19,637 bases of DNA from Parcubacteria group bacterium GW2011_GWA2_47_7 (GTDB lineage: Bacteria > Patescibacteriota > Minisyncoccia > Phycocordibacterales > UBA6899). The position numbers and the translations under genes were made by a program. Of this stretch, positions 1-6,929 are shown in pieces (the stretch's first letter is position 1; the number at the start of each line of letters is the position of its first letter). The notes below the pieces were generated by a model, which was not told where the DNA came from, made no database searches, and saw only the letters and a list, made by a program, of their open reading frames with translations. The stretch is taken from the NCBI GenBank assembly GCA_000999395.1, contig LCOM01000006.1, positions 1 through 19,637 of the forward strand, read 5' to 3'.

Positions 1-402
1 GATGCATTTGGTCACGAAAAGAACGGCATACCCAATCGCCCTGTGGCAAAGGAGCTTCAAGAGAAATCCAATGGAGGAATAGCTATCCGCTGGTGCGACA
101 CTCACGGTGAACAGTGCCACGCTAAATTTTTTGCCGGAAAATCGGAGTCAGAAGTATTTCTCATGGTTGGTTCAGCAAATTTCACGCGAAGAAATATTGA
201 TGGATTCAATCTCGAAACGGATATTATCGCGTCGTCTGATAAACCTTTTACCGCGTGGAAGGACGGAGAGAAATATTTTGAGCGGCTCTGGAGCAATACA
301 AACGGAACATTCACGATAGACTATGCCGCTTATGCAGATGACACTATTTGGAAGTCTCTTGTTTATCGTTTTATGGAAATCACAGGTCTCAGCACATTTT
401 AA
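1..402 (+). CDS. Phospholipase D-like domain protein, C-terminal part (5' end outside window)
   Basis: The reading frame is open from base 1 and ends with TAA at 402, so only the last 133 residues are visible; the first in-window ATG at 43 is probably internal. The fragment holds a recognisable second HKD half-site of the PLD superfamily: CHAKFF followed about 14 residues later by GSANFTRRN, then an acidic stretch (NLETDII) that is usual after the motif. In this family two HKD motifs form one active site that cleaves or transfers phosphodiesters (phospholipids or nucleic acid). The classical aspartate of HxKxxxxD is not in its usual place here (the residues are AGKSES), so substrate and activity cannot be told. 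The C-terminal tail (about 45 residues) has no motif I recognise. It lies 25 nt upstream of pyrH, whose -10 box starts just past its stop codon. Confidence 0.75.
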   Translation, partial: DAFGHEKNGIPNRPVAKELQEKSNGGIAIRWCDTHGEQCHAKFFAGKSESEVFLMVGSANFTRRNIDGFNLETDIIASSDKPFTAWKDGEKYFERLWSNTNGTFTIDYAAYADDTIWKSLVYRFMEITGLSTF

Positions 403-412
403 TCGTCCGTGT

Positions 413-418
413 TATAAT
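413..418 (+). promoter_or_regulatory. -10 box of pyrH promoter
   Basis: A perfect TATAAT lies between the stop of the PLD-like gene and the pyrH ATG at 428, leaving 9 nt between the box and the start codon. Transcription would begin about 2-3 nt before the ATG, that is, a nearly leaderless message. No convincing -35 hexamer is seen 16-18 nt upstream. Confidence 0.5.
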
Positions 419-427
419 TTCTTCGAT

Positions 428-1007
428 ATGAAAATACTCATAAAATTGTCCGGCGAAAGTTTGAGCGGTTCGACCAAAGAAGGCGATCGACAATTCAGTG
501 AGCCGACGCTCGGAAATATCGTTGAACAGATGAAATCTCTCCAGGGTGCAGGGCACCAACTTGCAATCGTGATTGGTGGAGGAAACTTGTTCCGTGGGCA
601 TGAGCTCACTGGAAAACTCGCGATTGAGCGTCCCACGGCTGACTACATCGGGATGTTGGCAACAGTGCAGAATGCGCTTGTTCTTCGTGATTATTTTACT
701 TCCAAGGGAGTTGAAACTCGCGTATCATCAGCCATATCAATGCCACAGATCTGTGAAGGGTACATACCGAAACATGGCAAAAAATGGTGTGGACGGCCTC
801 TATACGGCAGATCCTGATAACGATAAGTCTGCAATGTTCATCAGGGAAATCACTGCAAGCGAAGTACTTGAGAAAAATCTCAAAGCCGCAGATCAGTCAG
901 CCATTGCGCTCGCAAAAGAACATGGGCTCACAATTAAAATTGTTGGCGTTACTGATATTTCACGAGCCCTTGATACCACCGTTGGCTCAGTTATAAAACC
1001 ATCGTAA
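428..1007 (+). pseudogene. pyrH: UMP kinase gene, disrupted by internal deletion and frame change
   Basis: UMP kinase (amino-acid kinase fold) phosphorylates UMP to UDP in pyrimidine nucleotide synthesis. The N-terminal part, 428-772, reads MKILIKLSGESLSG, then VIGGGNLFRG, IGMLATVQNALVLRD and SAISMPQICEGYIPK, all typical family landmarks. The C-terminal part, from about 774 to 1007, is one frame over: MAKNGVDGLYTADP, then ASEVLEKNLKAADQSAIALA and a normal end. The block that should join them (about 43 residues, including the GTGNPFFTTD-like uridylate/phosphate-binding segment) is missing, and the frame moves from the first to the second part. In the first frame translation stops at 817. Total visible is about 192 residues against roughly 235-240 for the family. 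The start at 428 fits the family better than upstream ATGs. The break is either a real deletion or an assembly or sequencing error; the flanks are otherwise well conserved, which argues that any inactivation is recent. Confidence 0.88.
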
Positions 1008-1016
1008 TAACTTTTC

Positions 1017-1568
1017 ATGGATACTGATATTGAGCACGCTATAGAATTTCTGCAGAATGGTGGCGTCGGAATTCTCCCGACCGAAACACTCTATGGACTC
1101 GTAGCATCAGCGTTCGACCCCGACGCCGTAGATCGTATTTACGATCTCAAACAACGTCATCACAATAAGCCACTCATTGTACTTATTTCCGACTTGGCAC
1201 AACTCGAACAGTTTGGCATCGTCGTATCAAATCAGCTGGAGGACAAGCTTCGTACATACTGGCCTGGGCCATATTCGATAATCCTTCTCACTATAGATGA
1301 ACAATTTGAGTATATTCATCGTGGAACAAATAGTATTGGATTTCGTATGCCTGATGAAAGTAATCTTCTCGATCTCATAACTCAAACTGGGCCGCTAGTT
1401 GCGCCATCCGCAAATCCCGAAGGTCTACCTCCCGCAAGAACAATTAGTGAAGCTCGTGCCTATTTCGGAACAGATGTTGATTTTTACGTCGATGGAGAGG
1501 AGCTCGCAGGAAAACCCTCGACCATTTTATTTTTTGACGGAGATGAGGTCGTTATCGTCAGGGACTGA
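1017..1568 (+). CDS. tsaC: L-threonylcarbamoyladenylate synthase, YrdC/Sua5 domain protein
   Basis: The 183-residue product is a single YrdC domain. This family makes threonylcarbamoyl-AMP from threonine, bicarbonate and ATP, the first step of the universal t6A37 tRNA modification. Visible landmarks are GILPTETLYGLVASAF near the N-terminus, the basic KQRHHNKPLIVLI segment, the WPGPYSIIL strand, RGTNSIGFRMPDES and VAPSANPEGLPPART, all in the usual order. The C-terminal Sua5 domain is absent, so it is the short TsaC-type form. The ATG is 9 nt after the pyrH stop with no Shine-Dalgarno site, so it is probably read from the same transcript. It ends with TGA. No TsaB, TsaD or TsaE gene is in the window. 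Confidence 0.88.
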   Translation: MDTDIEHAIEFLQNGGVGILPTETLYGLVASAFDPDAVDRIYDLKQRHHNKPLIVLISDLAQLEQFGIVVSNQLEDKLRTYWPGPYSIILLTIDEQFEYIHRGTNSIGFRMPDESNLLDLITQTGPLVAPSANPEGLPPARTISEARAYFGTDVDFYVDGEELAGKPSTILFFDGDEVVIVRD

Positions 1569-1591
1569 TTGCTAATACAAGAATTAGTGCT

Positions 1592-1617
1592 AAAAAGTTG
1601 CTGTGCAGGAGCTTTTT
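1592..1617 (+). terminator. Weak terminator-like hairpin after the tsaC-like gene
   Basis: AAAAAGTT (1592-1599) can pair with AGCTTTTT (1610-1617), with one G-U pair and a 10-nt loop; the 3' arm supplies a five-T run. The stem is AT-rich and so weak. It sits between the tsaC-like stop and the alaS promoter, where a terminator would be expected. Confidence 0.25.
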
Positions 1618-1627
1618 AAATGAATTT

Positions 1628-1656
1628 TTGCCGCAAACGACAAACGCCGCTATAAT
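1628..1656 (+). promoter_or_regulatory. alaS promoter (TTGCCG-N17-TATAAT)
   Basis: TTGCCG at 1628-1633 and a perfect TATAAT at 1651-1656 are separated by the ideal 17 bp. The -10 box ends 8 nt before the alaS ATG at 1665, so the predicted start of transcription lies within 1-3 nt of the start codon. This is the clearest leaderless-type promoter in the window. Confidence 0.7.
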
Positions 1657-1664
1657 ACATCATC

Positions 1665-3563
1665 ATGCTTACATCCACAGAAATTCGCTCTCGCTTTCTT
1701 GAATTTTTCAGGAAGCGTGGCCATGCCATTATTCCCAGTGCACCCCTTGTGCCCCTCAACGACCCATCGGTACTCTTTAATACAGCTGGGATGCAGCCAT
1801 TAGTGCCCTATCTTCTTGGTGAGCAACATCCGGCCGGAGTACGCCTTGTCGACTCGCAGAAATGTGTCCGCACTAATGATATTGATGAGATTGGAGACAA
1901 TACGCACGCAACCTTTTTCGAAATGCTCGGCAATTGGTCCTTGGGAGATTATTTTAAAAATGAAGCAATCCACTGGAGTTTCGAATTTCTCACATCAAAA
2001 GAAGAGGGCCTTGGCTTAGATCCAAATAGGCTTTATATAACGGTCTTTGGAGGCAACATTGATGCTCCAAAAGATGACGAAACTTATGCAATCTGGACGA
2101 AAATTTTTGAAGATGCGGAAATAAAAGGTGAGCGCATATATTTTATGACCGCAGACGCAAAAGGAAAGGAGCCCAATTGGTGGAGTGCGGGTGATTCGGG
2201 CCCATGTGGTCCGGATAGTGAAATGTTCTATGATGTCACAGGAACGTTAAATCTTGGCATGACAAAAGAGGAATATATGGCCGCCGATGACCGGCAAGAT
2301 GTCGTCGAGATTTGGAACGATGTTTTCATGGAGTACCTGAAGGAAGGTGGGAAAGTTGTTGGCAAACTTAAAAAGCAAAATGTCGACACAGGTTCCGGAC
2401 TCGAGCGTGTCACCATGGTGGTGCAGGGAAAAGATAATATTTTTGACACCGATCTTTTCGAGCCACTTTTGTCGGCAATCAAAGAATCCTCTACTGGAAA
2501 TTGGGATAAAAAAGCCGCACGTATTATTGCCGACCATGTTCGTACTGCCATCTTTATGATTGCTGATGGTGTTGTTCCATCAAACACCGATCAAGGTTAC
2601 ATTCTTCGCAGACTTTTGCGTCGTGCAGTAGGGAAGGCAAATGGGCTTCGACTGAACTTGAAATCTCTATCACAACTTGTTTCTATTGTTCTACAAAAAT
2701 ATAACGGGGTTTATCCTGAATTAGTTCTCAAAAAGGAACATATTGAAAAAATTATCTCCGAGGAGGAAACTAAATTTTTACAAACATTGCACAGTGGAAG
2801 TAAGGAGTTAACAAAACTTGTGACTCACGCACTTCTTTCACCTACTGTAAAAAAACCAATTACAGGGCAAGATTTATTCAAAGTTTTTTCAACACACGGC
2901 TACCCACTAGAAAATAGCATTGAAGAAATTGAGACGGTTATACTCCCCGCACTTGGCAATTTATCATTGAGTAGTCAATATTTTGATAAACCTCAGGTTG
3001 TCATTGATTTTTCCGGGGAGATGAAAAAACACCAAGCAATTTCTCGCTCTGGTTCGGAACAGAAATTTAAGGGAGGGCTTGCTGATAATTCTGAAGCAAC
3101 AGTTCGACTCCATACCGCACACCACCTTCTTCTACGAGCACTACAGCTCGTTTTGGGACCTGACGTGCATCAGCGCGGTTCAAATATTACCCCGGAGCGC
3201 CTACGTATTGATTTTGCATGCCCACAAAAAATGACAGACGAGCAAAAGGAGGAAGTTGCGCGAATCGTAAACGAAAAAATTAGCGAGGATTTGCCGGTGC
3301 TCAAGACGGAAATGAGCCTTGAGGATGCCGAGAAGCTCGGTGCTGAACACGAATTTGGGGCGAAATACCCCGACCGCGTCACCGTGTATTCAGTCGGACC
3401 CGCAAGTGCGACCCCAGAAAATCCTAAATTGAGCGAGCGTTTTTCGATAGAATTCTGTGGGGGGCCTCACGTGACACATACGGGTATTCTTGGAAAATTT
3501 CGAATCCTTAAAGAGGAAGCATCAAGCCAGGGTGTTCGTCGAATTAAGGCAGTTCTTGAATGA
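1665..3563 (+). CDS. alaS: Alanyl-tRNA synthetase, short form lacking the C-terminal domain
   Basis: AlaRS charges tRNA-Ala with alanine and clears mischarged serine or glycine. The catalytic class II core is at the N-terminus (FFRKRGHAIIPSAPLVP, FNTAGMQPLVPYLLG, KCVRTNDIDEIGDNTHATFFEM), followed by the tRNA-recognition helical region to about residue 460. The editing domain follows at once: HTAHHLLLRAL (HxxxH) and FCGGPHVTHTG (CxxxH) give the four metal ligands. The protein ends 23 residues later at VRRIKAVLE. At 632 residues it is about 240 shorter than E. coli AlaRS: the DHHA1/C-Ala domain is missing, and the beta-barrel that normally precedes the editing domain is reduced to a short link (FKGGLADNSEATVRL). 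I recall this compact layout from other CPR bacteria, so it looks like a lineage trait rather than damage. The stop is TGA. Confidence 0.95.
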   Translation: MLTSTEIRSRFLEFFRKRGHAIIPSAPLVPLNDPSVLFNTAGMQPLVPYLLGEQHPAGVRLVDSQKCVRTNDIDEIGDNTHATFFEMLGNWSLGDYFKNEAIHWSFEFLTSKEEGLGLDPNRLYITVFGGNIDAPKDDETYAIWTKIFEDAEIKGERIYFMTADAKGKEPNWWSAGDSGPCGPDSEMFYDVTGTLNLGMTKEEYMAADDRQDVVEIWNDVFMEYLKEGGKVVGKLKKQNVDTGSGLERVTMVVQGKDNIFDTDLFEPLLSAIKESSTGNWDKKAARIIADHVRTAIFMIADGVVPSNTDQGYILRRLLRRAVGKANGLRLNLKSLSQLVSIVLQKYNGVYPELVLKKEHIEKIISEEETKFLQTLHSGSKELTKLVTHALLSPTVKKPITGQDLFKVFSTHGYPLENSIEEIETVILPALGNLSLSSQYFDKPQVVIDFSGEMKKHQAISRSGSEQKFKGGLADNSEATVRLHTAHHLLLRALQLVLGPDVHQRGSNITPERLRIDFACPQKMTDEQKEEVARIVNEKISEDLPVLKTEMSLEDAEKLGAEHEFGAKYPDRVTVYSVGPASATPENPKLSERFSIEFCGGPHVTHTGILGKFRILKEEASSQGVRRIKAVLE

Positions 3564-3610
3564 TGCTCAATATACCCATCTCTTCTCGGTCCTTTGTCTT
3601 TTAGGCGTGA

Positions 3611-3616
3611 TATAAT
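3611..3616 (+). promoter_or_regulatory. -10 box upstream of the PilM/FtsA-like gene
   Basis: A perfect TATAAT ends 6 nt before the ATG at 3623, so transcription would start at or next to the start codon. No good -35 hexamer is visible at the expected distance. Confidence 0.5.
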
Positions 3617-3622
3617 ATCTGT

Positions 3623-4819
3623 ATGGCATTATTCCACCGCAAATCAAAGAGCGGACAACATTTTATTATCATTTTTGATATTGGTAGTTCCTCAATCGGT
3701 GGGGCATTTGCAAGAGTGGATTCGGGGCATGCACCAGAGGTGATATTTTCCATTCGTCACAGCATTCCATTTCAGGAAAAACTTAATTTTGAGCGATTTC
3801 TGAAATCAATGATTTCAACGTTAGAGGAAATGTTTCTGACATTACAGAAAGCTGGAGGGGGAATACACGTTGATCAAGCTTTCTGCATACTCGCATCTCC
3901 TTGGTATGCCTCTCAAACAAGATTAGTTCATTACAATGAGGCGGCACCTTTCCTCATCACCGAGAGGGGTCTCGGGAAGCTCATCCAAAAGGAGATTGCA
4001 TTGTTTCGTGACTCTAAACTTTTTGAAAACGCAAAAAATAGCAGCACTTCGCCGGAGATTATGGAGTCAAAGAACATTCAGGTAAAACTGAATGGTTACG
4101 AAGTAGTGAACCCATATGGGAAGCGTGCGTCTGAACTTGAGGTTGCCCTCTATATCAGCATGATTCCCGCAAACATATTTTCCTCCATAAATCAATCTAT
4201 TATTAAATTTTGGCATGTCCCCATGGTTCACTATTCATCATTTTCATTTACCGCCTTCGATACGATTCGCGATATTTTTGCCGATGAGTCCAGTTTTCTA
4301 TTCATGGATATTTCCGGAGAAGTTACGGATATTTCGCTTGCCAGTGACAATGTCCTCCTTGAGTCTATCTCATTCCCTGCTGGAAAGAATATGCTTATCC
4401 GATCTCTTATGAAGGGGATGCATTCAACAATAACTGTTGCGAGTTCCGAATTGAAACTGTACCTCGAGGGAAAATCGACTCGTGACCACGCAAAACAAAT
4501 AGAAGAGATTCTTAATGAAGAAACAAGCCAATGGAAAATCCTTTTCGAAGATGCACTTACTCAATTTGCATCGGAATTTCCCATTCCAAGAACAATATTT
4601 TATACTGCTGATGATGACGTTACAAAATGGTTTGAAACAGCCATCCATGAAGCTAATTTTTCCCGTTTTACCAAGGAAGACGGTCAGTTCGTTGCACGAT
4701 CGCTTGGAAATGCTTTTTTAAGTAAGTTTATTCAAGTACTCGAACCTGATTTTCAGGATCCATTTCTCGCAATTGAAACTATATTTGCAAACAAACTTAC
4801 TTCATTATCAACTAAGTAA
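3623..4819 (+). CDS. Actin-like ATPase, PilM/FtsA family-like
   Basis: The 398-residue protein has the outline of the sugar kinase/Hsp70/actin fold. The phosphate-1 loop is IIIFDIGSSSIGGAFARV (about residues 15-32) and the phosphate-2 loop is FLFMDISGEVTDISLA (about 225-240), followed by the FPAGKNMLIRSL segment that resembles the GGxxxT region of FtsA and PilM. It has no signal peptide or membrane segment, so it should be cytoplasmic. It is followed after only 5 nt by a one-span membrane protein gene, a pairing I know as common in CPR genomes; in type IV pilus systems PilM works with a membrane-anchored partner in the same way. The remainder, especially the middle (residues 130-210), is divergent. 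Whether it acts in pilus assembly, cell division or another envelope complex cannot be decided from this window. Confidence 0.65.
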   Translation: MALFHRKSKSGQHFIIIFDIGSSSIGGAFARVDSGHAPEVIFSIRHSIPFQEKLNFERFLKSMISTLEEMFLTLQKAGGGIHVDQAFCILASPWYASQTRLVHYNEAAPFLITERGLGKLIQKEIALFRDSKLFENAKNSSTSPEIMESKNIQVKLNGYEVVNPYGKRASELEVALYISMIPANIFSSINQSIIKFWHVPMVHYSSFSFTAFDTIRDIFADESSFLFMDISGEVTDISLASDNVLLESISFPAGKNMLIRSLMKGMHSTITVASSELKLYLEGKSTRDHAKQIEEILNEETSQWKILFEDALTQFASEFPIPRTIFYTADDDVTKWFETAIHEANFSRFTKEDGQFVARSLGNAFLSKFIQVLEPDFQDPFLAIETIFANKLTSLSTK

Positions 4820-4824
4820 TTACT

Positions 4825-6303
4825 ATGGCAAAATACCTTATTCAAGATATCATTCCTCCCGAAAGAAGGTCCGGTCATTCTCAAAAGATCGGCGTGAGGG
4901 TAACACATCATAAACCCCTCGAAGAACCGCATGCTAAAACAACCCATCGTGTAGTTCCGCATGACGCACATGATACAAAAATTAATAAACCTGAAAACAC
5001 CGAGGATGAGCCGGAAGCATCTGAACAAATTAAATCGGATCCAAAAATGCTCGTTTTTGGTCACATAAAAGAGTCTGCTGACACAAGTGATTTGACAGCT
5101 CTCAATCTAAAGAAATCTCATGATATTTTTTCAACCACAGATGAAGTTGCCCCATCGAAGGCACCATGGTTGCAGAGTGCAGATCAAGGCGTGACTGGAC
5201 CAGTAGCCCCATCAAGATCGCGCAATTTTACCATGTCGTCACACACGGGAAATTCGAGCGGAAACGGCATGATGATGGGTTGGCTACCTTGGATTTTAGG
5301 AACGAGTACCGTAGTCGTCTCCGTTATTTTAATAATGAATTATTTTGCTGGCGCGACCATTACAGTAATTCCAAAGAAATTGACTGTACCGATGGAACAA
5401 AAAATTTCGACACTCAAGCAGCCATTGAATGGCGAATTGCCTTTTGCAATTATGAAAATAACCCTTGAGGAAACACGGGAAGTGCCCGCAACAGGGGAAA
5501 AGACAGTTACCTCGAAAGCCTCGGGTAAAATCTACGTATACAATACTCAGTCCACGGCACAGAGGCTCATTAAAAATACGAGATTCCAGAACCCCACTGG
5601 CAAGATCTATCGTATAAATGATTCAATCATCGTGCCCAAGGCTACAACAAAAAATGGCGCGGTCTATGCGCGATCAAAAGGTCCGCTTTCGGGGGGAGAG
5701 TCGGGTACCATAAAAAGTGTTTCTGACCTTGACCTCAAGCAGGCCAGCGAAGATTTGCGCGTTCAACTTGAAACAAAACTACGCAATAAGGCGCGCGGTG
5801 ATCTCACCCCAAGTCAGGTGGGGTATGACAAAGGGATGGTAATCAATCTTGGAACTGCCGCACTCTCACAAAAAGACTCTTCGACCCCCGACAAAGCCGT
5901 CGTTGCACAAACTGGCACACTATACTTTGTGACATTTGATCGCAACGAATTGACAAGAGCTATCGCACACTCACTCGTCCCGACATATAACGGAGAAGGT
6001 GTGCATATCGAAAATCTCGACAGCTTAAAATTCGAGATGGCACCGATAAGCGGAAAAGAACTTTGGTCGAGCCAATCTCTTGATGTCCTACTTTCCGGAA
6101 ATCCCACACTTGAATGGGACGTTGACGCAAATCAAATCAAACAAGCAGTACTGGGGATACCAAAAGGTAGCTTCAACTCGATTCTCATCAAATTTGCAAC
6201 GATCGAGAGTGCAAAGGCCACAATTCACCCTGTCTGGAAGCGGTCTTTCCCAACAAACGAGAATGATCTCAATATTGAAGTAGTCTCGGAGGCAATCAAA
6301 TAA
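4825..6303 (+). CDS. Single-span membrane protein of the CPR 'baseplate J/gp47-like' type
   Basis: The 492-residue product has a polar N-terminal region of about 150 residues, rich in charged residues and prolines and starting MAKYLIQDIIPPERRSG. One strong membrane segment follows at about 153-176 (WLPWILGTSTVVVSVILIMN). A large extracytoplasmic domain begins ATITVIPKKLTVPMEQK. Within it, the stretch about 215-275 (ATGEKTVTSKASGKIYVYN, then QRLIKNTRFQNPTGKIYRI) matches the pattern that databases label baseplate J/gp47-like in Patescibacteria; that label describes a fold similarity and does not prove a phage origin. Topology should be N-in, C-out. It starts 5 nt after the actin-like ATPase gene and is probably translated from the same message, so the N-terminal tail is the likely docking site for that ATPase. 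The function is unknown. Confidence 0.65.
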   Translation: MAKYLIQDIIPPERRSGHSQKIGVRVTHHKPLEEPHAKTTHRVVPHDAHDTKINKPENTEDEPEASEQIKSDPKMLVFGHIKESADTSDLTALNLKKSHDIFSTTDEVAPSKAPWLQSADQGVTGPVAPSRSRNFTMSSHTGNSSGNGMMMGWLPWILGTSTVVVSVILIMNYFAGATITVIPKKLTVPMEQKISTLKQPLNGELPFAIMKITLEETREVPATGEKTVTSKASGKIYVYNTQSTAQRLIKNTRFQNPTGKIYRINDSIIVPKATTKNGAVYARSKGPLSGGESGTIKSVSDLDLKQASEDLRVQLETKLRNKARGDLTPSQVGYDKGMVINLGTAALSQKDSSTPDKAVVAQTGTLYFVTFDRNELTRAIAHSLVPTYNGEGVHIENLDSLKFEMAPISGKELWSSQSLDVLLSGNPTLEWDVDANQIKQAVLGIPKGSFNSILIKFATIESAKATIHPVWKRSFPTNENDLNIEVVSEAIK

Positions 6304-6323
6304 TCAGCTAAAATTCTTCATTT

Positions 6324-6353
6324 TACCCCCACGAAAACGAATAATTACCCCAC
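6324..6353 (+). repeat. Pair of direct repeats TAC4-5ACG upstream of infA
   Basis: TACCCCCACG at 6324-6333 and TACCCCACG at 6345-6353 start 21 bp apart, about two helical turns, in the stretch between the membrane protein gene and the infA promoter. Such spacing is compatible with a protein-binding site, but two copies could arise by chance. Confidence 0.3.
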
Positions 6354-6378
6354 GTAGGTATCAAAAATCGTCGGCTAT

Positions 6379-6391
6379 ACCCCTTTGGGGT
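6379..6391. promoter_or_regulatory. Small palindrome abutting the infA -35 box
   Basis: ACCCC-TTT-GGGGT forms a 5-bp inverted repeat whose last base is the first base of the -35 hexamer TTGACC. It has no T-run after it, so it is not a terminator on this strand; an operator at the promoter edge is possible. Confidence 0.3.
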
Positions 6392-6419
6392 TGACCAATG
6401 ATTCTGCCTCTGCTAGTAT
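6391..6419 (+). promoter_or_regulatory. infA / alpha-operon promoter (TTGACC-N17-TAGTAT)
   Basis: TTGACC at 6391-6396 and TAGTAT at 6414-6419 are separated by 17 bp. The predicted transcript starts near 6426 and has a leader of about 13 nt before the infA ATG at 6439, without a Shine-Dalgarno site. It is placed to drive the whole ribosomal protein cluster that follows. Confidence 0.7.
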
Positions 6420-6438
6420 CTGGGAACCCAATTTTGAC

Positions 6439-6657
6439 ATGAGTGAAGACAAACAAAAGGAGTCGACAATTAATGGGACGATTACCGAAGCTCTCCCCAA
6501 CACAATGTTTCGCGTTGAGACCGCTAATGGGCAAGTCGTTCTTGCCTACTTATCAGGGAAGATGCGTATCCATCGTATAAAGGTACTTATCGGTGACAAA
6601 GTGTTACTTGACGAAAATCCACTAGGGGGGAAATTAAGGATAATTAAGCGAATGTAA
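6439..6657 (+). CDS. infA: Translation initiation factor IF-1
   Basis: The start at ATG 6439 gives a 72-residue protein, the family's normal length; an in-frame ATG at 6385 lies before the promoter -10 box and is rejected. IF-1 is a single OB-fold protein that sits in the A site of the 30S subunit during initiation. The order of family landmarks is intact: INGTITEALPNTMFRVE, then the variant VVLAYLSGKMRIHRIKVLIGDKV segment and a closing basic end (GGKLRIIKRM). The usual HISGKMR is LSGKMR here with the histidine replaced (AYLSGKMR). It heads the alpha-operon genes, as in many bacteria where infA and rpmJ precede rpsM. Confidence 0.93.
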   Translation: MSEDKQKESTINGTITEALPNTMFRVETANGQVVLAYLSGKMRIHRIKVLIGDKVLLDENPLGGKLRIIKRM

Positions 6658-6665
6658 ATTAGACC

Positions 6666-6715
6666 TATCGAAACCGATCTCGTGCGGCCACGTAGCCGTA
6701 ACGAGTATTGTTTTT
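6666..6715 (+). terminator. Tandem hairpins with T-run between infA and rpmJ (attenuator-like)
   Basis: Two hairpins fill the 69-nt gap between infA and rpmJ. The first is ATCG-AAAC-CGAT (6666-6669 with 6675-6678). The second is stronger: CTCGT (6679-6683) with ACGAG (6701-6705) and CGGC (6685-6688) with GCCG (6695-6698), with a small internal bulge. A T-rich tract including five Ts follows at 6708-6715. This is the shape of an intrinsic terminator placed inside an operon, so partial termination or an attenuator is possible; binding of a ribosomal protein such as S4 is a further option, by analogy with E. coli alpha-operon control. Confidence 0.4.
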
Positions 6716-6726
6716 ATCACCACAAT

Positions 6727-6840
6727 ATGCGAGTAAAAGCTTCAGTAAAAAAAATTTGTGCGAAATGTAAAACCGTCCGACGTCGCGGTGTTATTCGTGT
6801 TATATGCGAGAATCCGCGTCATAAGCAGAAACAAGGCTAA
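6727..6840 (+). CDS. rpmJ: 50S ribosomal protein L36
   Basis: This small gene encodes 37 residues, the standard L36 length: MRVKASVKKICAKCKTVRRR followed by GVIRVICENPRHKQKQG. The zinc ribbon is complete, C-x2-C near residues 11 and 14, then a cysteine near 27 and a histidine near 32, so it is the C+ type. It sits between infA and rpsM, the canonical place, downstream of a terminator-like hairpin. Confidence 0.95.
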   Translation: MRVKASVKKICAKCKTVRRRGVIRVICENPRHKQKQG

Positions 6841-6912
6841 TATGTTTTCTTTCCCTCTTTCTTATTCTCATGCGAACACCACGATAAAGAAGGCATATTC
6901 TTATTCATTTTT

Positions 6913-6918
6913 TACAAT
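6913..6918 (+). promoter_or_regulatory. Possible -10 box upstream of rpsM
   Basis: TACAAT lies 11 nt before the rpsM ATG at 6930 in an AT-rich 89-nt gap. Transcription would start about 5 nt before the ATG. There is no clear -35 element, so this may only be chance in AT-rich DNA. Confidence 0.3.
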
Positions 6919-6929
6919 TTACTAATCGT

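Noticed and set aside
323..427. Longer pyrH start at ATG 323
   Set aside because: It would overlap the PLD-like gene by 80 nt and precede the TATAAT box. MKILIKLSGES at 428 is the normal N-terminus of UMP kinases.
766..790. Programmed frameshift in pyrH at the A-rich CAAAAAATGG
   Set aside because: A simple frame change would not restore the roughly 43 missing conserved residues, so a deletion or assembly gap is needed to explain it.
5166..5468. Forward-strand reading frame of 100 codons inside the membrane protein gene
   Set aside because: It is out of frame within a longer, better supported gene and has the composition of a frame shadow.
6385..6438. Upstream start giving a 90-residue IF-1
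   Set aside because: The extra 18 residues would overlap the promoter, and family members start at the position equivalent to 6439.
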